Part shown: in pieces, positions 30,285 to 41,787 of the stretch | Layout of the letters: each line of letters begins with the position of its first letter | How positions within the stretch are numbered: the stretch's first letter is position 1 | Made by a program: the position numbers and the translations under genes | Assembly: GCA_009823505.1 (NCBI GenBank) | Contig: VZQC01009558.1 | Coordinates: 419,442-483,441 of the forward strand | Reading direction: 5' to 3' | Source of the DNA: Rhizomys pruinosus | Lineage: Eukaryota; Chordata; Mammalia; Rodentia; Spalacidae | Length of the DNA stretch: 64,000 bases | The notes under the pieces: model-generated | What the model was told of the DNA's origin: nothing | Seen by the model: the letters and a program-made list of their open reading frames with translations, nothing else | Databases searched by the model: none

Positions 30285-31030
30285 GAGGTTCCCGACAGTG
30301 TCATGTGTCCTCTTCCCAGGTTCCCGACAGTCTCATGTGCCCTCTTCCCAGGTTCCCGACAGTCTCATGTGCCCTCTTCCGAGGTTCCCGACACTCTCAT
30401 GTGTCCTCTTCCCAGGTTCCCGACAGTCTCATGTGCCCTCTTCCGAGGTTCCCGACACTCTCATGTGTCCTCTTCCCAGGTTCCCGACAGTCTCATGTGT
30501 CCTCTTCTGAGGTTCCCGACAGTCTCATGTGTCCTCTTCCCACGTTCCCGACAGTGTCATGTGTCCTCTTCCCAAGTTCCCGACAGTGTCATGTGTCCTC
30601 TTCCCAGGTTCCCGACAGTGTCATGTGTCCTCTTCCCAGGTTCCCAACAGTGTCATGTGTCCTCTTCTGAGGTTCCCGACAGTCTCATGTGCCCTATTCC
30701 CAGGTTCCCGACAGTCTCATGTGCCTTCTTCCGAGGTTCCCAGCACTCTCATGTGTCCTCTTCCCAGGTTCCCGACAGTCTCATGTGTCCTCTTCTGAGG
30801 TTCCCGACAGTCTCATGTGTCCTCTTCCCAGGTTCCCGACAGTGTCATGTGTCCTCTTCTGAGCTTCCCGACAGTCTCATGTGTCCTTTTCCCAGGTTCC
30901 CAAAAGTGTCATGTGTCCTCTTCCGAGGTTCCTGACAATCTCATGTGTCCTCTTCCTCGGTTTCTGACAGTGTCATCTGTCCTCTTCTGAGGTTCCTGAC
31001 AGTGTCATCTGTCCACTTCCTGAGGTCTCC
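30285..31030. repeat. 32-bp minisatellite, about 23 units
   Basis: Units of 32 bp: gttcccgacagtctcatgtg followed by a tcctcttcccag-type end, with variants at tct/tgt, ccc/ccg/ctg and gcc/tcc. cgacag at 30,421 and cgacac at 30,453 show the period. The last units decay (gtttctgacagtgtcatctg). Open frames through it reflect absence of stops in the unit. Confidence 0.93.
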
Positions 31031-31326
31031 TGACAGTCCCATGTGCCCACTTTTGGTATCTTCCATTCTGTTCTCCACAACCTGACACACTGGACTTTAG
31101 AGGACTAGAAATGAACACGCTGAGCCATGTGGTTGCCCCAGATGCTGCCTGGAAGGAAGTGACACAGGAAGGGAGGGACCGGAGTTCGGAGAGGGCAAGA
31201 CTGTCAAAATACACAAGGCAGCACTGTGAAGAAGACTGAGGAACAGAGGAATTTGCATGCACGTGGTCCTCCCCAGTCTGCTGCTGCACCAGAGTCCACA
31301 TGGAAGGCAAAAATTCCCAAGGCTGG

Positions 31327-31547
31327 GGCTGGAGAGATAGCCTAGTGGTTAGGAGCGCCGACTGCTCTTGCAGAGGATCCAGGTTCGATCCCCAGCACCC
31401 ACATGGCAGCTGAGAACCGTCTGTAACTCCAATTCCAGGAGAACTCCAGTTCCAGGGGAATCTGAGACCCTCTTCTGACCTCCGAGGCATTGCACAGACC
31501 TGCATGCACACAGTACATTCATACACATACAAAGATAAATAAAATTA
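31327..31547 (+). mobile_element. B2 SINE with target-site duplication
   Basis: Starts ggggctggagagatagccta and ends gataaataaaattaaaa. aaaaattcccaaggct precedes and follows it. It contains the 17-nt internal duplication (ccaattccaggagaactcca). Copied at 41,288-41,508. Confidence 0.93.
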
Positions 31548-31826
31548 AAAAAAATTCCCAAGGCTGGGAAAGAATGGAGTCCAGAGTTGAACGTACCGGC
31601 ACTTGCCCAGGGCCGGGAGGTATACATGCTCCTCAAGATACTGTGCAGGTGCCAGGAACTCTTGCGGCAGTGAATAGGGACTTTCAAATGATAATTTGGT
31701 ATTTGCAGGGTTATGTTACCCTTGAGTTAGCCACTAACTCACTAGCTAAACTTGAAAACCAGGTTTAAAAGGAACAAGCTGAACTTCAAGTAGCTTGCCT
31801 ACCAATAAAAATAAAACACTTTTTAT
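31548..31826. other. Low-copy sequence between two B2s
   Basis: No gene or repeat recognised. Identical at 41,509-41,787. Confidence 0.4.
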
Positions 31827-32073
31827 AATTTTTTATTAATTTTATTTATTTCTGTATGTGTATGAATGTACTGTCTGCATGCAAGTTTGTGCACCTGTGT
31901 CGTGCAATGCCACGGAGGTCAGAAGAGGGTGTCGGATTCCCCTAGAACTGGAGTTCTCCTGGAATTGGAGTTTCAGATGGTTCTCGGCCACCATGTGGGT
32001 GCTGGGGATCGAACCCGGGTCCTCTGTAAAAGCGGTTGGCGCTCTTAACCGCTAGGCCATCTCTCCAGCCCTA
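31827..32073 (-). mobile_element. B2 SINE, 17-nt duplication type
   Basis: Full-length reversed B2. The host target aaaac(a/g)ctttttata flanks it. Copied at 41,788-42,034. A third copy of its body and right flank appears at 57,975-58,355. Confidence 0.93.
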
Positions 32074-32182
32074 AAACGCTTTTTATAGAACAGTACTTAG
32101 TGCAAAATTCATGATGTGTAATTTCTGAATGAAAAGTATCAGATGAAGAGATAGGAAAATGTGATACAAATCATGCTAAACT

Positions 32183-32189
32183 CTGTGTG

Positions 32190-32232
<43 letters not shown>
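32183..32232. repeat. (TG)n microsatellite
   Basis: TG run with one gc interruption at about 32,199. The A' copy at 42,144-42,193 lacks the interruption. Confidence 0.93.
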
Positions 32233-32235
<3 letters not shown>

Positions 32236-32247
32236 GCATGTGTGTAC

Positions 32248-32300
32248 AAAATCCAGGTCTAGGCAGGTGCTCCACCACTGAGCTGCACCCCCAGCACTTG
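32248..32300 (-). mobile_element. ID-like SINE fragment
   Basis: aaatccaggtctaggcaggt, gctccaccactgagctgcac and ccccagcact resemble the 5' tRNA-derived part of an ID element in reverse. Copied at 42,209-42,261. Confidence 0.55.
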
Positions 32301-32808
32301 CTGTCCCAGATCTTGCGTTGGTTGGTCTTGGGCCACTGTGCTCTTCCACCAGCCATCTGCATTAACACCACAGATCACGGCGCATCAAGTTTTCAACCAC
32401 TGTCTCCATTTCCTGACCTGTTCTCCTTTGTGCCACAAGGTCACTGGAGAGTGTGTGCTTTTGGAATGTCTTTGTTTTGACATGATTTGTAGATAGTAGA
32501 TACTTACCAATGTTTATTAAATGATCAATGAATGAATGTGTGTAAGGTATTATACTTTCCTGTGAACCAAGCTGAAACATAGCACCACCACATTATGTAC
32601 AAAATCAGCCATCAGAGTGGCTGTGGCTTGTACTGACTGTGAGCTGACAACATCTGTCACCTGAGGCTGCAACATATGTCATGATGTCCCAGTGTCTGCA
32701 TTCCTGGCCTGTCTATAATGATGCTAGTGTAAGCGTCAAATCCAGCCACACTGCTGTGTGGTGGAGTTACAAGCAAGGGTACCACTGGCTTATACTTTAC
32801 AATACTAT
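32301..32808. other. Low-copy sequence
   Basis: Nothing recognised. Identical at 42,262-42,769. Confidence 0.4.
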
Positions 32809-32820
32809 GCATAAATATTT

Positions 32821-32973
32821 TTTTTTTTTGGTCTTTTCGAGACAGGGTCTCCCTGTAGCCCCAGCTGTCCTGGAACTCACTCTGTAGACCAGGCTGGCCT
32901 TGAACTCACAAAGATCTGCCTGCCTCTGCCTCCCAAGTGCTAGGATTAAAGGCGTGCACCACCACGCCCGGCT
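32821..32973 (-). mobile_element. B1 SINE, young, with target-site duplication
   Basis: Nearly consensus B1 in reverse: cttttcgagacagggtctcc to gcaccaccacgcccggct. gcataaatattt precedes (32,809) and follows (32,974) it. Copied at 42,782-42,934. Confidence 0.95.
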
Positions 32974-32984
32974 GCATAAATATT

Positions 32985-33363
32985 TTTAAAAATTCTAATA
33001 AAATACTGTATTTTATTTTATTTCTCAACTATCACTTTAAAAATACTGTATTTTAATAATTAAACAATATAGTCTATATTTTAATGTTTTAATATTAAAT
33101 ATCAATTATGAAATATTGTTTACATTTTATGTTAACATGTAATATTTACACTTAATATTTGTTATATAGGATTTATATGTTCTTTCAATAATTAAACCAA
33201 TATGTTTAAAAACATTTAAGCACAAACTTTATAGGCTGATGTAGTCAAATTTCAGGTGCAGCAAATATGTTATATATTATCTTACTGCTGTGTCTGTAAA
33301 ATGTAAGTGAAGTATGAATAATTATGTGTTTAGACTTGAATCCAATTCCCAAGATACCTCACT
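32985..33363. other. AT-rich low-copy sequence
   Basis: Strongly A/T-rich (aatattaaatatcaattatg and similar). No element recognised. Copied at 42,946-43,324. Confidence 0.6.
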
Positions 33364-33370
33364 ATGTATG

Positions 33371-33404
<34 letters not shown>

Positions 33405-33433
33405 TGTATGTATCTATCTATCTATCTATCATC
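33364..33433. repeat. (TGTA)9(TCTA)4 compound microsatellite
   Basis: Nine TGTA then four TCTA steps by hand count. The A' copy at 43,325-43,402 has six and nine. Confidence 0.92.
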
Positions 33434-34529
33434 TATCACCTATCTGCAAATATTTCAGTATCAGAAAACATTTGAAATGGAGACACCTCTGGTCCCGAGA
33501 TGGCAAGGATTAGTCAACCTGTACACTTAACATTCAGTCATGAGTATAAATGGTATGTATGACTTTGGCTGATAGACAGGTGCTGTACACTCAACATCCA
33601 GTCATGTGAGTAAATGGCAGGTATGACTTGGAATGATGGGTGCTGTTCACTGGCATCTGAGGTTAGGACACCTGTTGGGTCTCATATGCCTCAGCCTGCA
33701 CTAAGGTTGCGCTGGGGCTCCCAGGCTTTACTGTGGGCTTTCTCCTCCTGACAGTTCTTCCCTGCAGCCAGGTGAGACCCTTGAAGCTACACGTTCTCTC
33801 TGAGATTGGGGAGTTCACTAACACCTGTCATCATCCCATCCTGAAACTGTGTGTGTGCATGTTGTGCATGCAAGAACTTTAAGCTGAATTTCTCCTCTTT
33901 GCACGACTTCTATTCTGTGGAGCTTCCTGCAGGACAGTGCCCTTCTCCTGATTCTGTCACCTTCCAGTCTGCCAGGACTGCTTCTTGAGGTCTCTCAAAT
34001 CACTTCCCTTGAATCTAATCCTGTGGAGATAGACTGATTTTCAGGCTGGTTTAGGGCTGTCTGAGCAACCTCATCTAACTCGCCCATCTTTAACCTTGCT
34101 TATTACAAGCAGCTCTCCACCACCTGGCCTGGAGGAGTGAGTCTGATCGCTTTACCTTCTCCTATGACTTCCTAGGAATAAAGCAGGAAGTCCCTGGTGT
34201 CACACAGCACAGCGGGGCCTCGCGCTGTGTTAGCAGCTCGCCGACCTGATGGCAAAGCCTGGGAAGACCCCAGTGGAAAGCCTGGGCTGTCATTCTCTCT
34301 AGTCTTGAAGCTGACCTCTCTGCTGTGGCTAAGGAGTCTAAAGGGGAGAAAGCTAGGCGAGGACCACAGCGTGCTTGGTGGTGTCCTGAAGCCACGCCAG
34401 AGAGCACGGTAGGATGAGGATGCCTGCCTCATGAGGTGTGGCAGGGTGAGGTTTGAGGAAGTCAGATTTTAAGGGATGACAAGCAGTTTTTCGGAGGTCA
34501 AGATGAGGGAGGACATTCTGGGCAGAGCA
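33434..34529. other. Low-copy sequence
   Basis: No SINE, L1 or exon recognised over about 1.1 kb. Short opposed frames at 34,162-34,432 have no domain. Identical at 43,403-44,498. Confidence 0.4.
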
Positions 34530-35289
34530 AACAGCACAGAGATGGAGGACTCCCGTGGCATTCACGTGGATCTGGACACAGGGACAGCAGAGCAAACAGC
34601 ACGGAGATGGAGGACTCAGATGGAGGACTCCTGTGGCATTCACGTGGATCTGGACACAGGGACAGCAGAGCAAACAGCACGGAGATGGAGGACTCAGATG
34701 GAGGACTCCTGTGGCATTCACGTGGATCTGGACACAGGGACAGCAGAGCAAACAGCACGGAGATGGAGGACTCAGATGGAGGACTCCTGTGGCATTCACG
34801 TGGATCTGGACACAGGGACAGCAGAGCAAACAGCACGGAGATGGAGGACTCAGATGGAGGACTCCTGTGGCATTCACGTGGATCTGGACACAGGGACAGC
34901 AGAGCAAACAGCACGGAGATGGAGGACTCAGATGGAGGACTCCTGTGGCATTCACGTGGATCTGGACACAGGGACAGCAGAGCAAACAGCACGGAGATGG
35001 AGGACTCAGATGGAGGACTCCTGTGGCATTCATGTGGATCTGGACACAGGGACAGCAGAGCAAACAGCATGGAGATGGAGGACTCAGATGGAGGACTCCT
35101 GTGGCATTCACGTGGATCTGGACACAGGGACAGCAGAGCAAACAGCACGGAGATGGAGGACTCAGATGGAGGACTCCTGTGGTATTCACGTGGATCTGGA
35201 CACAGGGACAGCAGAGCAAACAGCACGGAGATGGAGGGCTCAGATGGAGGACTCCTGTGGCATTCACGTGGATCTGGACACAGGGACAG
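34530..35289 (+). repeat. 78-bp minisatellite, about 9.7 units
   Basis: The unit begins ggagatggaggactcagatg and ends with ggacagcagagcaaacagca. Starts at 34,681 and 34,759 show the 78-bp period. Within the unit gatggaggactc occurs twice in a row; the first, shorter unit has it once, so the present unit probably arose by a 13-bp internal duplication. Frames stay open because 78 is divisible by three. A' has 6.4 units, B' about 1.4 in reverse. Confidence 0.95.
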
Positions 35290-35464
35290 TAAGCACTCCG
35301 GAGAGGTTTTAGAATCAGATCTATATGCTAGAAGAATGCCTTGGCGACTGTACATGGGGCAGGTTTAAGGGAGGACTGGGGACGGGAACCCAGTTAGAAA
35401 CCACTGCACAAAGGCAGGTGGGAGAGAATGAAGGGGAGAAATTATACCACTAAGTAACATGGAT

Positions 35465-35605
35465 TTTGAGTTTATTAGATGTCAGGTGCATAGTAAGGTC
35501 TCATTTTTATCCTGATAACATTCCTATGGGGTGGGGAAACTGAGGCAGTTTGCCCAAGGTCACACAATAAGTGATGAAGCTGAGGCAGCAACCCAGTGGT
35601 GTCTC
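35465..35605 (-). mobile_element. MIR SINE
   Basis: ctcatttttatcctgataac, ggtggggaaactgaggcagt and ttgcccaaggtcacacaata are MIR in reverse. Inverted copy at about 55,630-55,765. Confidence 0.75.
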
Positions 35606-36154
35606 TAAGAGCTAAGAGGATGTATCTGAGTCCTGTAGGATACTGAGTAATTCATAGATAGAGTCCATGTGCAGTACAGCAGGCTGCTGACCGCATGGGG
35701 TGGGGACGTGAAAGGAGGAAGAAAAGATCGTGTCCTCGCAGTTCCCCTTGAGGGCACATCCCCCTGACCTAAAAGCCTCCCCTAGTTCTCAGCTCCTGAA
35801 GGTCCCTCCGCCTCCCAGGAGTAGTACCAGGGACAAGCCTTTAATACATGGGCCTTCAAGGAATGTTCCGGATCCAAACAGCAGCATTTATTGTTCATAT
35901 TTCCCCAAATCAAACCCATTTCTGTGGCCTGAGCAGCTGGAGGGGCAGGCTTGTCATTGAGAATTCCTGTAGGTTCGAGAGCTCCACCAGCCCCATGTCC
36001 ACAGGGTCAGCTTAGAGGCCTTGTATATGTGACAGCACTCAGCTCCTGCCTACAAATCCCTGGACTGTGCCTTGCTTAAATTCACTGCCACTGAATTAAA
36101 TAAAATGCTCCAAAATTTTAAACTAAAACAATAGTTAAAATTTTGTTGTTTCTT
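35606..36154. other. Low-copy sequence
   Basis: Nothing recognised. Inverted counterpart at about 55,040-55,630. Confidence 0.4.
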
Positions 36155-36292
36155 TTCTTCTAGGGTCTCCCTGTAGCCCCAGCTGGCCTGGAACTCACTA
36201 TATAGACCAGGCTGGCCTTTGTCTCAGAGAGATCCACCTGTTTCTATCTCCTGAGTGCTGGGATTAAAGGCATGCACCACCACACCATGGCA
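36155..36292 (-). mobile_element. B1 SINE
   Basis: tagggtctccctgtagcccc, actcactatatagaccaggc and gtgctgggattaaaggcatg. The counterpart at about 54,885-55,030 is plus strand and garbled. Confidence 0.88.
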
Positions 36293-37129
36293 TCTCTTTG
36301 GCCTGTCCAGCTGCAGGTCTCCCCCACCCCCACCCCCAGGGGCCTCCCTTACTGCTCCTGTGTCCCCTGGTGCCCCCTACTTTGCTCTGTACTGGTCATC
36401 CCATGTCACTTAGGTTACAAGCAGTGAGGTTTCACAGCAGGGATCTTTTCATGGGGGCTGAAAAGTCAGCTTTGAGCCTCATAACTGTGTGTCCTAGCCA
36501 GTCCTCCTCAGTGAAACAGTAGTGACCATTGCCCTCAGACTGTATGATGTGTGATGAGACCATTTCAAGGTCAGACTTGATAAGTAGGAAAAGAGCTTTG
36601 GAAATGATTCAAGACTCAATAATCCCAAATTTCCCATGAAGAATGTGTGTGAGGCTCCGCTCCAGGAGAGCAGCATGGCCCATGCTGGGGCCTCTATAAG
36701 CCTTGGCTGACGGGCGGTGGCGACAGAGCACCTTGTCAGTGCAGCTGCAAACCGAACCCTGTTCAGCTTTGGCTTTTCTTCCTCTTGGGAACTGCACGTT
36801 TGGGCCCTGGGGAGCAGAGAGGAAGGGGAAGGAGGAGGCCGACAGCTTGTGACAGAGCTGTGTATTCACTTTGCACAACCGTGTTTTCTGGTCCTCTGTA
36901 CATTTGGGACATTCAGTAATTCATTCTTTCTTTTACACACCCACTGAGCACCTTCTATGGCCCTGAGCACCATAGATAGAGATATCCAATGTTTCAGTAC
37001 AGGTGAAGGTTACTGACATAAGGACCACAAGATGACCACAGTACAGTGTTATACATTGTCTAGGGAATGGCTGCGGCTCCCAGCTCAAACCTGGGAGTTG
37101 CTGACTGTGCTCAGAGTGTTATTTATATT
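36293..37129. other. Low-copy sequence
   Basis: No recognisable repeat or exon. Inverted counterpart about 53,977-54,885. Confidence 0.4.
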
Positions 37130-37485
37130 GGTGTGGGTTAGTCACTTTTCTCATTGCTATGCCCAAATGCCAGTCAAGAAGCACCTGAAAGGTGGAAACG
37201 TTTATCCTGGCTCACAGTTTCAGGGAATACAGTCCACTATGGTAGAAGAGGTGTCATGACAGGAGTGTGACGTGGCCTCTTTGGTCAGGAGACAGAGACA
37301 GGAAGTAGGAACAGGCTATAAAATTTCAAACCCCATTCTCCAGTGGCCCACATCCTTCAGCCAGGCTGCTCTGCCTTCTGACAGTTCTACAACCTTCCAG
37401 AACAACTTCCAGCAGCTGTGGACCAGGTGTCCATACACAGGAGCCTGTTGGGGACATTGGACATTTAAACCACAACAGTCAAGAG
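37130..37485 (-). mobile_element. Probable ERVL-MaLR LTR
   Basis: gttagtcacttttctcattg, tcctggctcacagtttcagg, aatacagtccactatggtag and acatttaaaccacaaca follow, in reverse, the rodent MaLR (MT/ORR-like) LTR as I recognise it. Another copy begins at 63,952. Inverted counterpart at about 53,600-53,975. Confidence 0.55.
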
Positions 37486-37718
37486 GGTAGAGATTCACGT
37501 GGCTGAGTTCTGTAAAGCAAGAAGACATCTGCTGGACTGTCTGGTGCAGTCCCACACCCATGGTCACAGCCACTTTGGAGGACCTACTGCTTGATCAGGG
37601 CTCAGAAGGCAGGTGTGTGACTCCATGATGTGAAAAAACTTCCTCAGCCTCCGGTCAGCATACTGCCTCCGAGGAAGACAGTCAAGATTGCTGGCATAAA
37701 GAACGCTGTGTTTGGGGG

Positions 37719-37925
37719 CTGGGGAGACGGCACAATGGTCAAGGGCACTGGCTGCTGTTGCAGAGAATTCAGTTTCAATTCCCAGCACCACATGGCAGCT
37801 AACAACCATCTATATCTCCCTTTCCAGGGGACCTGCCACCCTCTTCTGACCTCCACAGGCATTGCAGGACATGGGTGCACTTACATATATGCAGGCAATA
37901 CACTCATACACATAAAATAAAATAA
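37719..37925 (+). mobile_element. B2 SINE, older
   Basis: ggggctggggagacggcaca, acatggcagctaacaaccat and cacataaaataaaataaaaa. Diverged B2. The inverted counterpart at about 53,085-53,325 is heavily altered. Confidence 0.88.
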
Positions 37926-38109
37926 AAATAACCCAGTGTTTCAGCACTATGTGTTGTATTGCCCCCCATGTGGCTGTTCCTGCTGGGAAGATTTTCTATC
38001 ACCAGGTCACTTGTCACAACTAAGAAGTCAGTCAGTGTTGGCACACTTCTCTTTACTGAACTCCACATTTTATGTGGATTTCCCTAGTTCTTCCATTAGT
38101 GTTGCTTTT
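37926..38109. other. Unassigned sequence
   Basis: No family recognised. The counterpart 52,870-53,085 keeps ccctagttcttccattagtg in reverse. Confidence 0.35.
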
Positions 38110-38216
38110 CTAGTGCAGTGTCCTGCCTGGAACCTGAGTTACAGATGGTTGTTAGCTGCCACGTGCGTGCTGGGAATCAAACCTGGGTCTTAACCACTGA
38201 GCCGTCTCTCCAGACT
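38110..38216 (-). mobile_element. B2 SINE fragment
   Basis: gttacagatggttgttagct, gcgtgctgggaatcaaacct and ccgtctctccagac, with a deletion between cctgggtc and ttaaccactg. Inverted counterpart 52,775-52,870. Confidence 0.75.
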
Positions 38217-38919
38217 TCTGTTGAGGGTTTTCATGGAGGCAAGATTGATTAAAGTGTTTTCACACCCAGGTCAGGGTCGGGGCTGGAAATTTCAACCCTT
38301 TATCGTGTCTTTCTTGAGGGAAGCCCCCTGAAGCTCCCGAGGGGCCCATGGAGGACCGCCCCCTCATTGTAGACAGAGGCCTGGTGGAAAGTGGCTTATG
38401 ATGAGTAAGAAAAGATGCTTTCTAACCCACTGCTTGGGAGAGGCCAAGGGTTTTAGAAACTTGTGTCAGCACTAGAAACAAAGATAAAAAATCATAACAG
38501 AAAGTGTTTTTCTTACACCAATAGGACATAAAATTATAAGATATTATATAAGCTCGGTGCTAGAAGATATTTCAAATACCACACTAGCTCTTGAAGCTGC
38601 CTTTCCTTGCGGAGGCCTGCTTACTTATTAGAGAATAATCAGATGATGATGTGGGGCATCGGGGTCAACTAGAGTGGGTCATTGGGGTGCTCAGCACTGC
38701 TTTTGACTCTCTCAGCACACATATGTACATACATACATACATACATACATAATATCTGTATTACACAGTATCCATGTCTCATTGTGTGGGAACCATGGAT
38801 GTAGGCTTGGATGTAGGCATGGCTCCAGAGAAGCCCATTTCTGTATATTAAGCTTAACAGTCTTAAGTGATGTCACTGATTAAGCCACAGTTGCATGGAT
38901 TCATTCTAGACCATTCTTT
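38217..38919. other. Low-copy sequence with (CATA)n at 38,717-38,750
   Basis: Nothing recognised beyond the short tetranucleotide run. The counterpart in B' has a broken run near 52,240-52,262. Confidence 0.4.
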
Positions 38920-39058
38920 TCTTGGTCCTTTTGAGACAGGCTCTCCCTGTGGCCCCAGCCGTCCTGGAACTCACCAGGCTGGGTTTGAACTTACAGAGAT
39001 CTGTCTGCCTCTGCCTCCCAAGTGCTGGGACTAAAGGTGTGCGCCACCACGCCCAGCT
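38920..39058 (-). mobile_element. B1 SINE, internally deleted
   Basis: ggtccttttgagacaggctc, cagccgtcctggaactcacc and gtgctgggactaaaggtgtg. The stretch between actcac and caggctggg has lost the usual tctgtagac. The inverted counterpart at about 51,925-52,072 shares the loss. Confidence 0.88.
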
Positions 39059-39153
39059 TAGATCTCCAATTCCTTACCCCAGTAGTGAGATGTCTGGCTC
39101 CAAACACCCAGAACCCAAACCCACGACACAAACGTGTCCATTTTATAATGGAT

Positions 39154-39226
<73 letters not shown>

Positions 39227-40181
39227 TACACACATGTGTACACCATGGTGTATGTTCTAGGTCAGAGGGCACTTTTGAGATTCAGTCCTTTTCCTCCATG
39301 TGGGTCCTGGGAGTTGAACTCAGGTCCTCAGCTTTGGTGGCAGGCACCATTACTCCCTGAGCCTTCTCACCAGCCCCATAACAAGTACTTTTTATTTTCC
39401 AGAGAGTGTCACCAACCCAGCACACAAAGGTTGCTGCTGGTCTCCTGCCATCCAAATGCCGATGCTGTGCACACCCCAGGTCTGAAGCACTTTCTGCCTT
39501 CAGCAGCACTCACTCTCCTGGCCATCTCACCAGGTCTGGGCACTCAGTTTGTTCTACAGTCCATTCCTACCTCCAGTCCCTTATCCCACTTCCCATACCC
39601 AGGGAGCAACGACCTTGGCATCATCTCCACAGATACATGGGAAAATTGTTGACATAACTAAACCTGGCTTTTCTTTCTTTTCAAAAATTTATTTTTCTGA
39701 GGCATGGTGGCACATGTCTTTAATCCCAGCACTTGGGAGGTAGAGACAGGTGGATCTCTATGAGTTCAAGGGCAGCATGGCCTACATAGTGAGTTGCAGG
39801 CCATCTGGGGCTATGGGAATTACAGGTGGTTGTGAGCTAGTCAGTAGGGATGCTGGGAACTGAACTCAGGTCCTGTGTAAGAGCAGGAAGCTCTCTTAGT
39901 TCCCCGGAACAGTCTCTCCAGCCTGTACTCCTGAGACTTTACTGTTCCCCAAGCTCCATCTGCTGCTTCTTGGTGTCTATCTCTCCAAGTGGAGCCTGGG
40001 TTCATGGGCGTCCTTATGTGCCCATCTCTCCAAGTGGAGCCTGGGTTCATGTCAAGGACCCTTGCTGCCACCCTTAATGCTTCCTGACTTCAGGAATTTG
40101 CCTGAAAATCCTATGGAGTCCACCTGGAAATAATTCCCAGGATTTGACTTCTCCCTTCTCTCCATTGCCCTGGCCACTTCT

Positions 40182-40990
40182 GAGGTTCCCGACAGTGTCA
40201 TGTGTCCTCTTCCCAGGTTCCCGACAGTCTCATGTGCCCTCTTCCCAGGTTCCCGACAGTCTCATGTGCCCTCTTCCGAGGTTCCCGACACTCTCATGTG
40301 TCCTCTTCCCAGGTTCCCGACAGTCTCATGTGTCCTCTTCTGAGGTTCCCGACAGTCTCATGTGTCCTCTTCCCACGTTCCCGACAGTGTCATGTGTCCT
40401 CTTCCCAAGTTCCCGACAGTGTCATGTGTCCTCTTCCCAGGTTCCCGACAGTGTCATGTGTCCTCTTCCCAGGTTCCCAACAGTGTCATGTGTCCTCTTC
40501 TGAGGTTCCCGACAGTCTCATGTGCCCTATTCCCAGGTTCCCGACAGTCTCATGTGCCTTCTTCCGAGGTTCCCAGCACTCTCATGTGTCCTCTTCCCAG
40601 GTTCCCGACAGTCTCATGTGTCCTCTTCTGAGGTTCCCGACAGTCTCATGTGTCCTCTTCCCAGGTTCCCGACAGTGTCATGTGTCCTCTTCTGAGGTTC
40701 CCAACAGTGTCATGTGTCCTCTTCTGAGGTTCCCGACAGTCTCATGTGTCCTCTTCTGAGGTTCCCGACAGTCTCATGTGTCCTCTTCCCAGGTTCCCGA
40801 CAGTGTCATGTGTCCTCTTCTGAGCTTCCCGACAGTCTCATGTGTCCTTTTCCCAGGTTCCCAAAAGTGTCATGTGTCCTCTTCCGAGGTTCCTGACAAT
40901 CTCATGTGTCCTCTTCCTCGGTTTCTGACAGTGTCATCTGTCCTCTTCTGAGGTTCCTGACAGTGTCATCTGTCCACTTCCTGAGGTCTC
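40182..40990. repeat. 32-bp minisatellite, A' copy, about 25 units
   Basis: Same units as at 30,285. It lacks a 64-bp step present in A near its left end and has four extra units (128 bp) around 40,690-40,800, giving a net gain of 64 bp. Confidence 0.93.
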
Positions 40991-41287
40991 CTGACAGTCC
41001 CATGTGCCCACTTTTGGTATCTTCCATTCTGTTCTCCACAACCTGACACACTGGACTTTAGAGGACTAGAAATGAACACGCTGAGCCATGTGGTTGCCCC
41101 AGATGCTGCCTGGAAGGAAGTGACACAGGAAGGGAGGGACCGGAGTTCGGAGAGGGCAAGACTGTCAAAATACACAAGGCAGCACTGTGAAGAAGACTGA
41201 GGAACAGAGGAATTTGCATGCACGTGGTCCTCCCCAGTCTGCTGCTGCACCAGAGTCCACATGGAAGGCAAAAATTCCCAAGGCTGG

Positions 41288-41508
41288 GGCTGGAGAGATA
41301 GCCTAGTGGTTAGGAGCGCCGACTGCTCTTGCAGAGGATCCAGGTTCGATCCCCAGCACCCACATGGCAGCTGAGAACCGTCTGTAACTCCAATTCCAGG
41401 AGAACTCCAGTTCCAGGGGAATCTGAGACCCTCTTCTGACCTCCGAGGCATTGCACAGACCTGCATGCACACAGTACATTCATACACATACAAAGATAAA
41501 TAAAATTA
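41288..41508 (+). mobile_element. B2 SINE, A' copy
   Basis: Identical to 31,327-31,547 with the same target-site duplication. Confidence 0.93.
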
Positions 41509-41787
41509 AAAAAAATTCCCAAGGCTGGGAAAGAATGGAGTCCAGAGTTGAACGTACCGGCACTTGCCCAGGGCCGGGAGGTATACATGCTCCTCAAGAT
41601 ACTGTGCAGGTGCCAGGAACTCTTGCGGCAGTGAATAGGGACTTTCAAATGATAATTTGGTATTTGCAGGGTTATGTTACCCTTGAGTTAGCCACTAACT
41701 CACTAGCTAAACTTGAAAACCAGGTTTAAAAGGAACAAGCTGAACTTCAAGTAGCTTGCCTACCAATAAAAATAAAACACTTTTTAT

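Larger units (their letters stand above)
29253..35289 (+). repeat. Duplicated block A (partner 39,148-44,998)
   Basis: Aligns base for base with block A' outside tandem repeats. The coordinate offset is 9,897 up to the 32-bp array, 9,961 after it and 9,969 after the (GTAT)n microsatellite, so almost all length change occurs at tandem repeats. It holds SINEs, three tandem arrays and low-copy sequence; no gene recognised. Confidence 0.93.
35170..39147 (+). repeat. Duplicated block B (inverted partner 51,840-56,062)
   Basis: Continues from the 78-bp array to the (TTTA)n at 39,148. Reverse-complement landmarks match B' in order: the acgataaag stretch (38,300 against 52,683), the (CATA)n tract, the MaLR LTR, the MIR and the array end. 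B is the cleaner copy. Confidence 0.9.

Noticed and set aside
30247..30935. Open frames up to 210 codons through the 32-bp array
   Set aside because: A 32-bp period shifts frame every unit. Openness only reflects the absence of stop triplets in the pyrimidine-rich unit.
32985..33240. AT-rich stretch as a replication origin or matrix attachment region
   Set aside because: Base composition alone is not evidence. No supporting motif cluster was found.
34353..35368. Open frames of 245-304 codons on both strands with 26-residue repeats
   Set aside because: Artefact of the 78-bp minisatellite. Frames are open on both strands, and copy number varies between otherwise identical blocks.
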